A DNA stretch of 64,000 nucleotides from Xylanibacter muris. Lineage in GTDB: Bacteria > Bacteroidota > Bacteroidia > Bacteroidales > Bacteroidaceae. The first letter of the stretch is position 1; each line of letters starts with the position of its first letter. Shown here in pieces: positions 42,031-52,193 of the stretch. The position numbers and the translations under genes were made by a program. The stretch covers positions 143,229-207,228 of the forward strand of contig NZ_JABKKF010000009.1 of assembly GCF_013166605.1 (NCBI RefSeq), read 5' to 3'. The notes under the pieces were generated by a model. That model was not told the origin of the DNA. It saw only the letters and a list, made by a program, of their open reading frames with translations, and searched no databases.

Positions 42031-42660
42031 TCAGAAGTTCACTCCGCAGTTTATATAGAAGCAGCCTGTGTGTGAACTTTCAAAGTCGTCGTTGCTTATG
42101 TTTGACAGGCCGAATTCGTATGCAATGTCTGCATACAGTACCTGATATTGTATGCCGCAGCCAATTGTCAGACCTCCGTCAAAGCGTCTGAACTTACTTG
42201 ACGAGAATGATGCCTGTGATTCCTTGTCTGCATAGTTTTTTATCTTTCCTCCCACTCCCATTGCAAGATATCCTCCGGCATACGGCTGTATGCTTAAGTC
42301 ATCGTATATCTCGGAGCTGTATTTTGCAATGACAGGCATTTTCAGATAGTTGAGGTCGAAAGTGAATTTCTTCCCCTGATACATTCCTTTACCGCCTTTT
42401 TCTGTATATATGAGGCCGGATTCAAGATATACCGGTGCCGCATCAGACAGTTGGAATCCTATTACACCTCCAAGATTAAGGCCGGCCTGCATACTGCCTC
42501 CGTCAAGTTCGGGATCATCCGAGTTTACGGTTGCCAGCCCCAAACCGAGCCGGATGCCATAATAAATGTTTTCGTTGTGATAGAATTCACTTGCCTGTCC
42601 CATAGACGGCAGAACTGTTATTATGCCTATAAAGGCAACAATTATTCTTTTTAAATTCAT
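42031..42660 (-). CDS. Outer-membrane beta-barrel protein, PorT/OMP_b-brl_2 type
   Basis: A 209-residue small barrel. A signal peptide (IIVAFIGIITVLPSMGQA) is followed by eight or so amphipathic strands, with YYGIRLGLGLATVN, LNLGGVIGFQLSD and YLESGLIYTEKG near the start, as in the PorT family. It ends in phenylalanine. Most relatives have no assigned role. Flanked by its own terminator, so monocistronic. Confidence 0.8.
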   Translation of the reverse strand: MNLKRIIVAFIGIITVLPSMGQASEFYHNENIYYGIRLGLGLATVNSDDPELDGGSMQAGLNLGGVIGFQLSDAAPVYLESGLIYTEKGGKGMYQGKKFTFDLNYLKMPVIAKYSSEIYDDLSIQPYAGGYLAMGVGGKIKNYADKESQASFSSSKFRRFDGGLTIGCGIQYQVLYADIAYEFGLSNISNDDFESSHTGCFYINCGVNF

Positions 42661-42878
42661 GTCTGTTCTTGTTTTCTTATTAGTATTAACGGACTCTTAT
42701 TTTCATGTCGGGTGTAAAGTTACTTATTTTTATTTTTTTTGAGCCTGTTGTAATGTTAAATAATGTGTGACAGCGTCTGTAATGTCGTTTCATGACTGCT
42801 GTCCGGTCAGCTGAATTACATTATATGATATCCTTGAATTGAAACGTGGCTTTCTTTTGCCGGACTGGCTTTATTGCC

Positions 42879-43631
42879 TTAGATATCAATGTCAAGTTCT
42901 ACCGGACAGTGGTCGCTTCCAAGTATGTCTGTGTGTATTTTCGCATCTTTTATCTTTTCGGCAAGCCTTTCAGATGTTATAAAATAGTCTATGCGCCATC
43001 CGGAATTCTTCTCGCGTGCCTTGAATCTGTATGACCACCATGAGTATGTTATTTCAGAGGGGTATAGATGTCTGAATGTATCCGTGAAGCCATTGTTCAG
43101 CAAAGTGGTGAATTTTTCCCGTTCCTCGTCCGTGAAGCCTGCATTGTTGCGGTTGGTTTTTGGATTTTTCAAATCAATCTCCTTATGGGCAACATTCATG
43201 TCTCCGCAAATTATCACGGGCTTTTTTGTATCAAGCTTTTTTATGTATGAAAGGAAGTCCGCTTCCCATTTCATTCGGTAGTCAAGCCTTTTCAACCCGT
43301 CCTGCGAGTTTGGGGTATAGACCGTGACAAGATAGAAATCCTGCATTTCTGCCGTTATTACGCGTCCTTCATGGTCGTGTTCTTCTATGCCGATTCCATA
43401 ATGAACGTTTAACGGTGTGTGTGTTGTAAATATGGCTGTTCCGGAATACCCTTTCTTTTCTGCGTAGTTCCAGTATGATTCATATCCGTCAAATTTCAAA
43501 TCCAGCTGTCCTGCCTGCATTTTGGTTTCCTGAATACAGAAAAAGTCAGCATTTAGTTCTTTGAAAATGTTGCTGAAGCCTTTTCCTTCGCAGGCTCTCA
43601 AGCCGTTAACGTTCCAAGATATAAGTTTCAT
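42879..43631 (-). CDS. xth: Exodeoxyribonuclease III / AP endonuclease
   Basis: A 250-residue member of the ExoIII/APE1 family that cuts DNA at abasic sites and has 3' exonuclease activity. The order of motifs is standard: [24 protein letters not shown], and the C-terminal RIDYFITS and [10 protein letters not shown] with the catalytic His. The length matches bacterial ExoIII-like proteins. Confidence 0.95.
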   Translation of the reverse strand: MKLISWNVNGLRACEGKGFSNIFKELNADFFCIQETKMQAGQLDLKFDGYESYWNYAEKKGYSGTAIFTTHTPLNVHYGIGIEEHDHEGRVITAEMQDFYLVTVYTPNSQDGLKRLDYRMKWEADFLSYIKKLDTKKPVIICGDMNVAHKEIDLKNPKTNRNNAGFTDEEREKFTTLLNNGFTDTFRHLYPSEITYSWWSYRFKAREKNSGWRIDYFITSERLAEKIKDAKIHTDILGSDHCPVELDIDI

Positions 43632-43663
43632 GATTCTCCGTAATTATTTGTGTATAATAAAAA

Positions 43664-43696
43664 GTGGCGGGAATGTAATGCTACATCACCCGCCAC
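43664..43696 (-). terminator. Terminator of ribH
   Basis: Stem GTGGCGGG (43664-43671) with CCCGCCAC (43689-43696), with further ATGTA/TACAT pairing inside the loop; the minus-strand transcript then runs into T residues. Confidence 0.8.
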
Positions 43697-43729
43697 CACC
43701 TGTATTTAAAGTGTTCCGTATTCTTTTGT

Positions 43730-44206
43730 TCAGAATTTAGCCATCTTTATTGCATCTATGGCACATTCGTCTCCCTTGTTGCCGAGCTTGCCTCCGCTTC
43801 GGTCTTTAGCCTGCTGTAAGTCTTCGGTTGTCAGCAATCCGTATATTATGGGAATCTCACTCTTTGTATTCAACTGGGCTATGCCTGCGGTAACTCCCTG
43901 GCAGATATAGTCGAAATGAGGTGTTTCACCGCGTATGACGCTACCAAGGATTATGATGGCATCGAATCCTCCGTTGAGAGTCATTTGATGTGCGCCATAT
44001 ATGAGTTCGAAGCTTCCCGGGACTGTCTTTACATGTATATTCTCTGGTAATGCTCCATGCTTTTCGAGTGTGCTTACCGCCCCCTCAAGCAATGCACCGG
44101 TAATCTCGGGATTCCATTCTGCCACGACAATTCCGAAGCACATATTGCTTGCATCGGGTATGCTGTTGAAGTCGTATTCAGAGAGGTTGTGAAGTGCCGT
44201 TGCCAT
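43730..44206 (-). CDS. ribH: 6,7-dimethyl-8-ribityllumazine synthase
   Basis: A 158-residue lumazine synthase, the penultimate enzyme of riboflavin synthesis, forming a 60-mer or pentamer. Conserved sites: [30 protein letters not shown], and [11 protein letters not shown] with the motif before the catalytic-loop residues. Its ATG overlaps the stop of the upstream TPR gene by one base. Confidence 0.95.
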   Translation of the reverse strand: MATALHNLSEYDFNSIPDASNMCFGIVVAEWNPEITGALLEGAVSTLEKHGALPENIHVKTVPGSFELIYGAHQMTLNGGFDAIIILGSVIRGETPHFDYICQGVTAGIAQLNTKSEIPIIYGLLTTEDLQQAKDRSGGKLGNKGDECAIDAIKMAKF

Positions 44207-44883
44207 TATTTTGTTGTGACGCGTTCTATATATTTGTCAATAGTCTGGTATTGCATGGAGTTGAAATATTTGTTTTTCACCTGCATGTAAAGTTCCAGAG
44301 CCTCCTCTTTTTTACCTTGGCTTTCAAGGATTTCACCTGCCTGGACAAGGAATGTGGGAGAAAGGCTGTTGTTGTCGGCAAGCTTTGCTGCTTTTTTCAG
44401 ATGTTCAACGGCCTTGTCAAGCTGGTTGATATGTGCGTAGGCATTTCCTAATGCCCCTTCGGCGGCAGGGCTTATCATATTGTCATCCTGACCGTCAAAT
44501 TTCTCGATATATGTTATGGCGTCATTCCATTTGCCGAGCTGTGCATAGCAAAGTCCTGCATAGAGATTTGCCAGGTTTCCGGCATCGGTGCTGCTATAGT
44601 CGTCTGCAACCGCCAGGAAACCGGGGAAACCGGCTCCATCGCCTTTCAATGCCTTCTCAAATTCGTCATTGTTGAAATATTTATGGCCTTTTGCCAGTAC
44701 TGTGCTTGCCTTGTCTTCACGCGGTCCGGCTACATAAGTGTTGTAAATTATAACACTTGCGATTACTGCTATTACCGCAATAGCTCCATAAATGATAGCC
44801 TTCCTGTATTTGAGGAAGAATGCTTCTGAACTGTTCAGTTTCTCTTCTGTGAGATTGTCTCTCTGGTTGTTTCTATTTGTCAT
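44206..44883 (-). CDS. Membrane-anchored TPR protein, YfgM-like
   Basis: A 225-residue protein with a cytoplasmic N-terminus, one membrane helix ([24 protein letters not shown], about residues 31-54) and TPR units in the periplasmic part ([50 protein letters not shown]). The layout resembles YfgM, an ancillary SecYEG/periplasmic chaperone partner; that role is inference. Directly upstream of ribH with a one-base overlap. Confidence 0.8.
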   Translation of the reverse strand: MTNRNNQRDNLTEEKLNSSEAFFLKYRKAIIYGAIAVIAVIASVIIYNTYVAGPREDKASTVLAKGHKYFNNDEFEKALKGDGAGFPGFLAVADDYSSTDAGNLANLYAGLCYAQLGKWNDAITYIEKFDGQDDNMISPAAEGALGNAYAHINQLDKAVEHLKKAAKLADNNSLSPTFLVQAGEILESQGKKEEALELYMQVKNKYFNSMQYQTIDKYIERVTTK

Positions 44884-44928
44884 TATCTATTTGATTTTTT
44901 TATTTTTCATTTCTTTTTAAAGTGGCAG

Positions 44929-44936
44929 CAAAATTA
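44929..44936 (-). promoter_or_regulatory. Promoter -7 element of the TPR-ribH unit
   Basis: Minus-strand TAATTTTG, 46 nt before the TPR start; fits TAnnTTTG. Divergent from the recF promoter. Confidence 0.5.
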
Positions 44937-44976
44937 ATTAATTTATTGCAGACAGTGAAATTTATTCATAACTTTT

Positions 44977-45008
44977 TTTGTTTTTGACTGATAAAACTCT
45001 TAACTTTG
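44977..45008 (+). promoter_or_regulatory. recF promoter
   Basis: TTTG at 44977-44980 and TAACTTTG at 45001-45008 with a 20-nt spacer: a full Bacteroidetes promoter, 27 nt before the recF start used here. Confidence 0.75.
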
Positions 45009-45034
45009 CATTGATTTCACAATATTTGAAGCAG

Positions 45035-46132
45035 ATGATTCTTCGGAAACTTTCAATAATAAACTATAAGAACATACGGTCGGCTACACTTACATTGTCG
45101 CCAAGGCTTAACTGCTTTATAGGCAGCAATGGCGCAGGAAAGACGAATATCCTTGATGCTGTTTACTATCTTTCGTTTTGCAGGAGTTCGCAGAATCCCG
45201 TTGATTCTCAGGTTATCACCCACGACACTGATTTTTTTGTGATAGAGGGCGGATATGATACGGACGGTGGTGATGCGGAGGATATATATTGTGGAATGAA
45301 ACGTGGGAAGAAAAAACATTTCAAGCGTAATCGGAAGGAGTATAAGAAATTGTCGGAGCATATAGGTTTGTTGCCTGTCGTGCTTATTTCACCGTCTGAC
45401 ACGTTTCTCATTGATGGCGGAGCCGAGGAGCGCCGCCGTCTGATGGATATGGTTATATCTCAGTATGACCGTGGGTATATGGATATATTGACAAGATATA
45501 ACAAGTCTCTCCAACAGCGCAATACGCTTTTGAAGATGGAAACTGAGCCGGATATTACTCTGATGGAGCTTTTGGAAGAGCAGATGGCCATGTATGGTGA
45601 AATGTTGTATCAGAAGCGTTGTTGTTTTGTCGATGAACTGGTGCCGTTGTTTCAGCGTTTTCATGAGGATATATCTATGGGTAACGAGAGTGTCGGCTTG
45701 CAGTATGTGTCACATTGCCGGCGTAGCCCGTTAATAGATGTGATTCGTCGTGACAGGATGAAAGACCGTGCTGTAGGGTATTCGCTGCATGGGGTTCATC
45801 GTGACGACCTTGAGTTTACTCTTGACGGACATCCGATGAGACGTGAGGGCAGTCAGGGACAGAACAAAACGTTTGTTGTGTCACTGAAACTAGCCCAGTT
45901 TGAATTTCTGAAAAGGGCATGTGCAGGGGAGACACCGTTGTTGTTGCTTGACGATATATTCGATAAACTGGATGCGGGGCGTGTCGGGAGAATTATAAAG
46001 ATGGTTTCTGGTGACGGCTTCGGACAGATATTCATAACAGACACCAACCGTGAGCATCTTGACAGTATATTGGAGAGTTGTTCTTATGATTATAAGATAT
46101 TCAGGGTTGATGACGGTGATGTGTGTGGGTAA
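45035..46132 (+). CDS. recF: DNA replication and repair protein RecF
   Basis: A 365-residue SMC-like ATPase that helps load RecA at ssDNA gaps. It opens with LSIINYKNIR and has the Walker A GSNGAGKTN, the signature region REGSQGQNKTFVVSLKLAQ and the Walker B LLLLDDIFDKLD. The start at 45035 (MILRKLSI) is chosen because the longer open frame begins upstream of, and includes, the promoter -7 box. The DciA-like gene follows after 26 nt. Confidence 0.95.
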   Translation: MILRKLSIINYKNIRSATLTLSPRLNCFIGSNGAGKTNILDAVYYLSFCRSSQNPVDSQVITHDTDFFVIEGGYDTDGGDAEDIYCGMKRGKKKHFKRNRKEYKKLSEHIGLLPVVLISPSDTFLIDGGAEERRRLMDMVISQYDRGYMDILTRYNKSLQQRNTLLKMETEPDITLMELLEEQMAMYGEMLYQKRCCFVDELVPLFQRFHEDISMGNESVGLQYVSHCRRSPLIDVIRRDRMKDRAVGYSLHGVHRDDLEFTLDGHPMRREGSQGQNKTFVVSLKLAQFEFLKRACAGETPLLLLDDIFDKLDAGRVGRIIKMVSGDGFGQIFITDTNREHLDSILESCSYDYKIFRVDDGDVCG

Positions 46133-46158
46133 CCGTACTTTTATGATATACAGGGATT

Positions 46159-46449
46159 ATGTTTAAGCGTGATGTAAAGTCAATAAAGGAACTTATAATG
46201 CAGAATCTGCGCAACCAGGGGCTTGAGACCCCATTGCTTCAGAAACGGCTTGTAGAGTCGTGGCCGTCTGTTGCAGGACCTGTTATAAGTAGATATACGA
46301 TGAATGTGTATATAACAAATCAGACGCTTATGGTAAGATTGTCAAATCCGGCGCTGAGAGCGGATTTGAGTATGCGAAGGCAGGAATTTGTGTCACGGTT
46401 AAATTCTGTTGTCGGTAGTTTTGTTATTGCGGATATTCGTTTCTGTTGA
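46159..46449 (+). CDS. DciA-like protein (DUF721)
   Basis: A 96-residue DUF721 protein, the family of DciA, the ancestral loader of the replicative helicase DnaB. It shows the compact fold start (SIKELIMQNLRNQGLETPLLQKRLVESWPSV is the landmark span, residues 5-36) and the strand pair NQTLMVRLSNPALRADLSM. It follows recF by 26 nt, the usual Bacteroidetes arrangement. Confidence 0.88.
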   Translation: MFKRDVKSIKELIMQNLRNQGLETPLLQKRLVESWPSVAGPVISRYTMNVYITNQTLMVRLSNPALRADLSMRRQEFVSRLNSVVGSFVIADIRFC

Positions 46450-46522
46450 TTTCGTGTGTCTATATCATGGCCATGTGTTTTTATTCATAGGTCCTGTCAG
46501 TTCTTGAGGTTTCGTAAATCTT

Positions 46523-47065
46523 TTATCCGTCCGTTAGAACTTCGTTCATTTTAATGTCTGTATGTTCCGTAGGAATGTTGTCAAGAATCTGGAAATGGAA
46601 ACATAGTCCTATTTTATATGTTCCAGGAATCTTTTCTAAAAAGCGGTCATAATATCCTTTGCCTCTGCCAAGTCGGTTGCCTTGAGTGTCAAATGCCATT
46701 CCGGGGATGATGGCCAACTCTATGCTGTCGTAGTCAGTGAAAATATCTCCGGTCGGTTCCATTATTTTATATGCTCCTGCTATCATGTCTTTCCTACCAG
46801 TGTATTTCCTTATTTCCATTATTGTATTTCCAATAACTTTTGGCAAGAGTATTTGTTTTCCTTCTTTACATGCGAAGTCGATAAGTTCGTGTGTTTCCAC
46901 TTCATCGGGGAGAGAACAGTAGAGGAGGATAGTTCTTGCTTTATTGAATTGAGGATTTGTTTTGATTCTGTTTATAATCTCAAGCGACAATTCTTCCAGT
47001 TGTTGCTTGGTGAATTGTCGCTTGATGTTCCGTATATGGTTTCTTAATTCTCGTTTTGAACACAT
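46523..47065 (-). CDS. 5-formyltetrahydrofolate cyclo-ligase
   Basis: A 180-residue enzyme that uses ATP to turn 5-formyl-THF into 5,10-methenyl-THF. The motif LGRGKGYYDRFL with the preceding FDTQGNR is diagnostic, and KIGLCFHFQ follows. It starts 17 nt after the S41 protease gene ends. It joins folD in folate one-carbon metabolism, although far away in the window. Confidence 0.93.
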   Translation of the reverse strand: MCSKRELRNHIRNIKRQFTKQQLEELSLEIINRIKTNPQFNKARTILLYCSLPDEVETHELIDFACKEGKQILLPKVIGNTIMEIRKYTGRKDMIAGAYKIMEPTGDIFTDYDSIELAIIPGMAFDTQGNRLGRGKGYYDRFLEKIPGTYKIGLCFHFQILDNIPTEHTDIKMNEVLTDG

Positions 47066-47082
47066 ATTATAGAAATTGCCCG

Positions 47083-48732
47083 TTATCGTTTTTTCTTATT
47101 TTCCGCAGGTTCCGGTTTCTTTGGAAATGCGGAATTATCCTTGAATATCTTAATGGCATAATGGATTGAAGGGTCGTTGATATTCAGATATTCAGTCCAT
47201 GCCTCTTCGTCAAGTATGTTATATATGATACGGCTGTTTATATAACGTTCAAGAAGTTTGTGTGACTTCTTTATCATGAGATTTCTGCGTTTCAGGCCGT
47301 TTTTGTCTGCATAAGTGGCGAATTTGTCAACCATGTTCTGGCTATCAAGATAATCGGATAATTCTGTCATGCTCTTGAATTCGCTTAATTTCTTTCGGTT
47401 GTTGTCTGTGTAAGTGTATGCAAATTGTAGTATAAGACCGGTGATTGACGCTTCTTTATAATAGGATGTGAATCCGAGTGTATCTTCCGGGATGAATATA
47501 TCAGGTGTTATTCCACCGCCACCGTAAACGGTGCGACCGAGATTTGTATGATATTCCGGTCCTGTGTGTTTTATACTGTCTTGTGAGAAGTATTCTCCAT
47601 GCTCGTATCTGCTTATCAGGTCTTCTTCGTAACTTTTCTCATCACCCATTGTATACGGTTTTTGTATACACCGTCCTGACGGGGTGTAGTAGCGTGAGAT
47701 TGTGAGACGTATCATTGAACCGTCGTGAAAGGCTATTGGCTTTTGCACAAGTCCCTTGCCGAATGACCGGCGTCCGATAATGGTTCCTCGGTCATTGTCC
47801 TGTATTGCTCCGGCAACAATTTCCGATGCCGATGCCGATCCTTCGTCTATTAGTATTACAAGGGGTATGTCCTGATAGCTTCCACGGCCGTCACACCGGA
47901 ATTCCTGTCGTGGTGACTTGCGTCCTTGTGTATACACTATAAGCTGGTTTTTATGTAGAAACTCATTTGTAATCTGTACGGCAGAGGCGAGGTATCCCCC
48001 GACATTCCCTCTAAGATCGATGATAAGGTTTTTGAATCCGTTTTGGGAAAGTCTGGCAAGGCTTACAAGCATTTCCGGATATGTGTTTTCACCGAAATTC
48101 TTTATTTTAATGTATCCGGTGTTGTTGTCTATCATATATGTGGCACTTATGCTTTTTTGGGGAATCTCACCTCGTGTTATGGTGAAATGCCTTGTTTTTT
48201 TCTCACCGAATCTTATCACACCGAGTTTTACTTTTGTGTCTTTCGGGCCTTTCAGCTTTCGTATGGCCTCTTCGTTTGTTACTGTCTTGCCAACGAAAGG
48301 TTTGTTGTCTATACTGATGATTTTGTCACCGGCCATGAGGCCTGCTCTTTCCGAAGGGCCGTTGTTTATTACGTTCTGAACACGGATGGTGTCCTTCCTT
48401 ATTGTAAACTCAATGCCAATACCTGAGAAAGAGCCTTTCAGACCATCGTTGGCAGTCTGAACGTCTTTCTCGCTGATATATACAGAATGAGGGTCAAGCT
48501 CTGCCAGAATTTGAGGCATTGCTTTTTCTACAAGATTGTTTATGTTTACAGTGTCAACGTATTGGTCTGTGATGATATGCAGCAGATTGTTGAGTTTGTT
48601 GCTGTTGCTGTTTATGATACTTAGTCGGTTACCGGAGAAATGATTGGCATAAAATGTACCGATCATTATACCCACAATGACACATATTGCCATAATGAGC
48701 GGCATCATTCTTTTTGTCTTATTCTGATTCAT
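47083..48732 (-). CDS. S41-family C-terminal processing peptidase (CtpA-like)
   Basis: A 549-residue periplasmic serine protease. It has an N-terminal membrane anchor or signal (PLIMAICVIVGIMIGTFYA), a PDZ domain (about residues 95-180) and the S41 core with the Ser-Lys dyad Ser301 (EGSASASE) and Lys326 (SFGKGLVQ). It likely trims C-termini of exported proteins or hydrolases of cell-wall metabolism. Its start overlaps the dCMP deaminase gene by 14 bp. Confidence 0.93.
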   Translation of the reverse strand: MNQNKTKRMMPLIMAICVIVGIMIGTFYANHFSGNRLSIINSNSNKLNNLLHIITDQYVDTVNINNLVEKAMPQILAELDPHSVYISEKDVQTANDGLKGSFSGIGIEFTIRKDTIRVQNVINNGPSERAGLMAGDKIISIDNKPFVGKTVTNEEAIRKLKGPKDTKVKLGVIRFGEKKTRHFTITRGEIPQKSISATYMIDNNTGYIKIKNFGENTYPEMLVSLARLSQNGFKNLIIDLRGNVGGYLASAVQITNEFLHKNQLIVYTQGRKSPRQEFRCDGRGSYQDIPLVILIDEGSASASEIVAGAIQDNDRGTIIGRRSFGKGLVQKPIAFHDGSMIRLTISRYYTPSGRCIQKPYTMGDEKSYEEDLISRYEHGEYFSQDSIKHTGPEYHTNLGRTVYGGGGITPDIFIPEDTLGFTSYYKEASITGLILQFAYTYTDNNRKKLSEFKSMTELSDYLDSQNMVDKFATYADKNGLKRRNLMIKKSHKLLERYINSRIIYNILDEEAWTEYLNINDPSIHYAIKIFKDNSAFPKKPEPAENKKKR

Positions 48733-49162
48733 TATCGTCTGGATTTAGGTATATGACTTCTATTTCTGCTTTTCTAAGCAAGTTCAGTCCGTCTTCAAGA
48801 CGGTAGTTCCTTGAATATACAACTCTCTTTATACCGGCTTGTATAATGAGTTTTGCACACTCGATGCAAGGAGAGTCTGTAACATATAGTGTGGCACCGT
48901 CACTGTTGTTCGAACTGCGTGCCAGTTTTGTAATGGCATTGGCCTCGGCATGCAATACGTATGGATGGGTGATGTTGTTGTCATCTTCGCAGATATTTTT
49001 AAATCCGCTTGGAGTTCCGTTGTATCCGTCGCTGATTATAGTGTTCCCTTTCACTACAAGAGCACCTACTTGTCTGCGTTTGCAGTAACTGTTCTCTGCC
49101 CATATCCTTGCCATGCGAAGATATCGCAAATCCAGTGCGTATTGTTTGTCTTTATTGGTCAT
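48719..49162 (-). CDS. dCMP deaminase family protein (ComEB-like)
   Basis: A 147-residue zinc deaminase that converts dCMP to dUMP for thymidylate synthesis. The zinc site is HAEANAI (His71, catalytic Glu73) and PCIECAKL (Cys99, Cys102). The length is usual. It lies between the M3 peptidase (10-nt gap) and the S41 protease (14-bp overlap), so the three to four genes form one operon. Confidence 0.93.
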   Translation of the reverse strand: MTNKDKQYALDLRYLRMARIWAENSYCKRRQVGALVVKGNTIISDGYNGTPSGFKNICEDDNNITHPYVLHAEANAITKLARSSNNSDGATLYVTDSPCIECAKLIIQAGIKRVVYSRNYRLEDGLNLLRKAEIEVIYLNPDDNESE

Positions 49163-49172
49163 TCTTTTGCTT

Positions 49173-51254
49173 CTATTTCTTTGTTCTTCTTATTCTGTTT
49201 CTTTTCAACAGTGCGTCTATGGAAGGTTCGCAGCCCCGGAAACGTCTGTAGAGTGTCATTGGATGTTCCGTACCACCTTTGGATAGAATGTTTTCACGGA
49301 AGCTTTGTGCTGTTTCCCGGTTGAATATTCCATGTTTCTTGAACACACTGAAAGCATCTGCGTCAAGAACTTCAGCCCATTTATAACTGTAATATCCGGC
49401 TGCATATCCTCCTGCCATTATGTGGCTGAACTGTACGGTCATGCATGTGTCAGGCAATTGTTTTGTAACGGTGGCATCGCTCCAGGCTTTTTTCTCAAAT
49501 TGTATTATGTCTTCTTCAAATGGCGTTTTCTTTGTATAGTATGCCATGTCAAGCAGTCCGAAACTTACCTGACGCATACATCCGTATGCAACCATGAAGT
49601 TCCGGCTTTTTACAATGCGGTCTATATATTCGTCAGGAATGGCTTCTCCGGTTTCATAATGGAATGCGAATGTTCTTAGGAATTCTTTTTCCACAGAGTA
49701 GTTTTCCATGAACTGTGACGGTAATTCCACAAAATCCCAGTATACATTGGTTCCGCTTAGGCTTTCAAATCTTGTGTTTGCAAATATGCCATGTAGCGAG
49801 TGGCCGAATTCATGAAGAAATGTTTCCACTTCACCAAGTGTGAGCAGTGCCGGTTTTTCCTCTGTCGGTTTTGTCAGATTCATGACAACGCTTACGTGCG
49901 GGCGTATATTGTTACCTTTCCTGTCTATCCATTGTCCTTGATATTCTGTCATCCACGCTCCGCCTTGTTTCCCCTTTCTTGGGAAGAAATCAGCATAGAA
50001 GACAGCAAGATAAGAACCGTCTTTGTCGAATACTTCGTATGCTTTCACATCAGGGTGATATACCGGTATTTCTGTATTTTCCTTGAATGTTATGCCATAG
50101 AGTCTGTTTGCCAGTCCGAGCACACCCTCAATTACCTTTGAAAGCTCAAAGTAAGGGCGTAGCATTTCGGAGTCAATATTGAATTTCTTCAGTTGCAGTT
50201 TGTGTGAATAGAAGGAGATATCCCACGGCTCCAATTTAAATGTGTAGTCGTTCTCTTTTTTTGCAAGCAAGGTTATGTCTTGTATTTCTTTAATGGCGGT
50301 CGGCTTGTATGCTTCGATAAGGCTATTTAACAATTCATATACGTTACGGCTCTTGCCTGCCATTCTGCGTTTCAATACATAGTTCGCGTATGTCTTGAAT
50401 CCAAGCAGTTGTGCAATTTCTCTTCGCAGGTTTATAATCCTTTTACAGATTTCGATATTGTTTTCCGCATTATCGTGCGTACAAACGGTATTGCGTGCCA
50501 TGTATATTTCTTTTCTTAGCTCGCGTCGGGTAGAATGGGTGAGGAACGGACCGTATGAAGGAGCATCCAATGTAAACAGCCATCCTTCCTTTCCGTTTTC
50601 TTTTGCCGCAATGGATGCTGCTTCTATTATTGTATCGGGAAGTCCTTCGAGGTCTTCCTTATCGGTGATCAGCATTGTATATGCTTTGTTTTCTTTCAGA
50701 AGATTCTGAGAGAACTGGAGCGACAGCATGCTTGCTTCTTCTGTAAGTTGGCGTAGCTTTTCCTTGTCTTCATCACTCAGCAAAGCTCCGCTCCTCACAT
50801 ATCCGTCATAGCAGTCGTCAAGCAGTTGCTTTTCCTCACGGCTAAGTCTTCTGTGGTGCTGGTGTACGGTTTTCACGCGTTCAAACATTTTTTTGTTCAG
50901 TCGCATGTCGTTGGCGTGCTTGGTGAGTATGGGTTGCATTTTTTGTGCAAGTGCGTCCATTTCGTCATTCGTTTCTGCGCTCAGCATATTAAAGAATACC
51001 GTGGATACCCTTCCGAGTAAGTCATAGTAGTGCTCCTGTTCGTCTGTATAAATGATGGTGTTGTCGAAGGTGGGCTTTTCCTGATTGTTTATAATTCTTT
51101 CTATCTGTTCGTTATCCCTTCTTATACCTTCCATGAAAGCCTCTTCATAATCTTCTATTCTTATTTTGTCGAATGGAACAGTGTCATGTGGGGTGTTATA
51201 TGGTTCAAAAAAAGGGTTGTTACGTTTTGTTGTATTTATCTTATTCTCAATCAT
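49173..51254 (-). CDS. M3-family metallopeptidase (oligopeptidase A / Dcp type)
   Basis: A 693-residue zinc oligopeptidase that degrades short peptides. The HExxH motif FLHEFGHSLHG is at residues 479-489 (His481, Glu482, His485), with the third ligand region SLSGTNVYWDFVELPSQF. There is no signal peptide, so it is cytoplasmic. The sequence resembles peptidyl-dipeptidase Dcp more than OpdA, but the two are hard to separate by eye. First gene of the operon that continues through the cyclo-ligase. Confidence 0.93.
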   Translation of the reverse strand: MIENKINTTKRNNPFFEPYNTPHDTVPFDKIRIEDYEEAFMEGIRRDNEQIERIINNQEKPTFDNTIIYTDEQEHYYDLLGRVSTVFFNMLSAETNDEMDALAQKMQPILTKHANDMRLNKKMFERVKTVHQHHRRLSREEKQLLDDCYDGYVRSGALLSDEDKEKLRQLTEEASMLSLQFSQNLLKENKAYTMLITDKEDLEGLPDTIIEAASIAAKENGKEGWLFTLDAPSYGPFLTHSTRRELRKEIYMARNTVCTHDNAENNIEICKRIINLRREIAQLLGFKTYANYVLKRRMAGKSRNVYELLNSLIEAYKPTAIKEIQDITLLAKKENDYTFKLEPWDISFYSHKLQLKKFNIDSEMLRPYFELSKVIEGVLGLANRLYGITFKENTEIPVYHPDVKAYEVFDKDGSYLAVFYADFFPRKGKQGGAWMTEYQGQWIDRKGNNIRPHVSVVMNLTKPTEEKPALLTLGEVETFLHEFGHSLHGIFANTRFESLSGTNVYWDFVELPSQFMENYSVEKEFLRTFAFHYETGEAIPDEYIDRIVKSRNFMVAYGCMRQVSFGLLDMAYYTKKTPFEEDIIQFEKKAWSDATVTKQLPDTCMTVQFSHIMAGGYAAGYYSYKWAEVLDADAFSVFKKHGIFNRETAQSFRENILSKGGTEHPMTLYRRFRGCEPSIDALLKRNRIRRTKK

Positions 51255-51277
51255 AGCCGTATTTATTGTTTTACATG

Positions 51278-51285
51278 CAAAATTA
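51278..51285 (-). promoter_or_regulatory. Promoter -7 element of the M3 peptidase operon
   Basis: Minus-strand TAATTTTG, 24 nt before the start codon, fits TAnnTTTG; no good -33 box. Confidence 0.5.
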
Positions 51286-51506
51286 GCAAAAAAAAGTCTG
51301 AGTATTTATAAATAAGTATTATTTAACTTTATTCGTTTGAAGTGCAATTATTTTCAAGGCAAATGATATTATAACACACAATATTAATGTGTTGCATTTG
51401 ATATATGGGTGTCATTAATAAGTCGATGAGAAAATATCATTTTTGTATATTATACGGTGTTTGCTATGTTTTGTGTTTTTTGGGGGTAACATGAAAATGC
51501 TGTATC

Positions 51507-52175
51507 CTATATGAGTTTTTCCAGCATAGGGATTACTATTTTCCCTCTTGAAATGCTTATGAGTCCTAAGTCTTTCATTTTGTTGAGTTCGTTTGAGACA
51601 TTTATACGTTTATCGTTTATCTCATTTGCGAGCTGTTCCATTTTTATAAAAACGGTCTTATGCCCTGCGGGATATTGACATCGGTCGGTTATGAATCTTA
51701 CGATTTGTTGTTTTAGGTCCTGCGGATATCGCCTCCATACTCTTTGCTGCATTTTTTGTGATTGTGTTGCAAAAATGTTCAGACAGTTTATTTGAAAAAC
51801 ATTAAAGTTTTCACATAGTTTCCTTACTTCATTTTTGTCTATGGTGATGAAGTTTACGTCTGTTGATGCGGTAAAGTCGCTTGTGAAGCGTTGTGAAAGT
51901 CCGAATATGCGTTCCGGTTGAATTATGAATGGTGCCTCCGCATATTCTATAATGCTATATGAATGATCATCGGATATACTTGTTATTTGCAGTCTTCCGT
52001 TAATAAGAAGATACAGATGATTGCATGCGTTCCCTTCTTTTATTATTCTTTTTCCTGTAGTATATTTGGAAAATCCGAATTTCGTATGTGCGACTATTTG
52101 CGTGAGGTCTCCGCGGCTCATGCCTTGAAACAGTGAGAACTGTAATAGCTTGTCGTATAGTTGTAATGCCGGCAT
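51507..52175 (-). CDS. Crp/Fnr-family transcriptional regulator
   Basis: A 222-residue regulator: an N-terminal cyclic-nucleotide-binding-like beta roll (residues about 15-130) and a C-terminal winged helix (KMEQLANEINDKRINVSNELNKMK spans about 176-199, landmark only). It lacks the N-terminal cysteine cluster of FNR, so it does not look like an iron-sulfur oxygen sensor. Ligand unknown. It lies 18 nt downstream of apbE and is the last gene of a six-gene run. Confidence 0.85.
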   Translation of the reverse strand: MPALQLYDKLLQFSLFQGMSRGDLTQIVAHTKFGFSKYTTGKRIIKEGNACNHLYLLINGRLQITSISDDHSYSIIEYAEAPFIIQPERIFGLSQRFTSDFTASTDVNFITIDKNEVRKLCENFNVFQINCLNIFATQSQKMQQRVWRRYPQDLKQQIVRFITDRCQYPAGHKTVFIKMEQLANEINDKRINVSNELNKMKDLGLISISRGKIVIPMLEKLI

Positions 52176-52193
52176 GTGTGTATTATGTTCGGG

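Noticed and set aside
51507..52175. Oxygen-sensing FNR
   Set aside because: The protein lacks the N-terminal cysteine cluster needed for an iron-sulfur sensor, so only Crp/Fnr superfamily is claimed.
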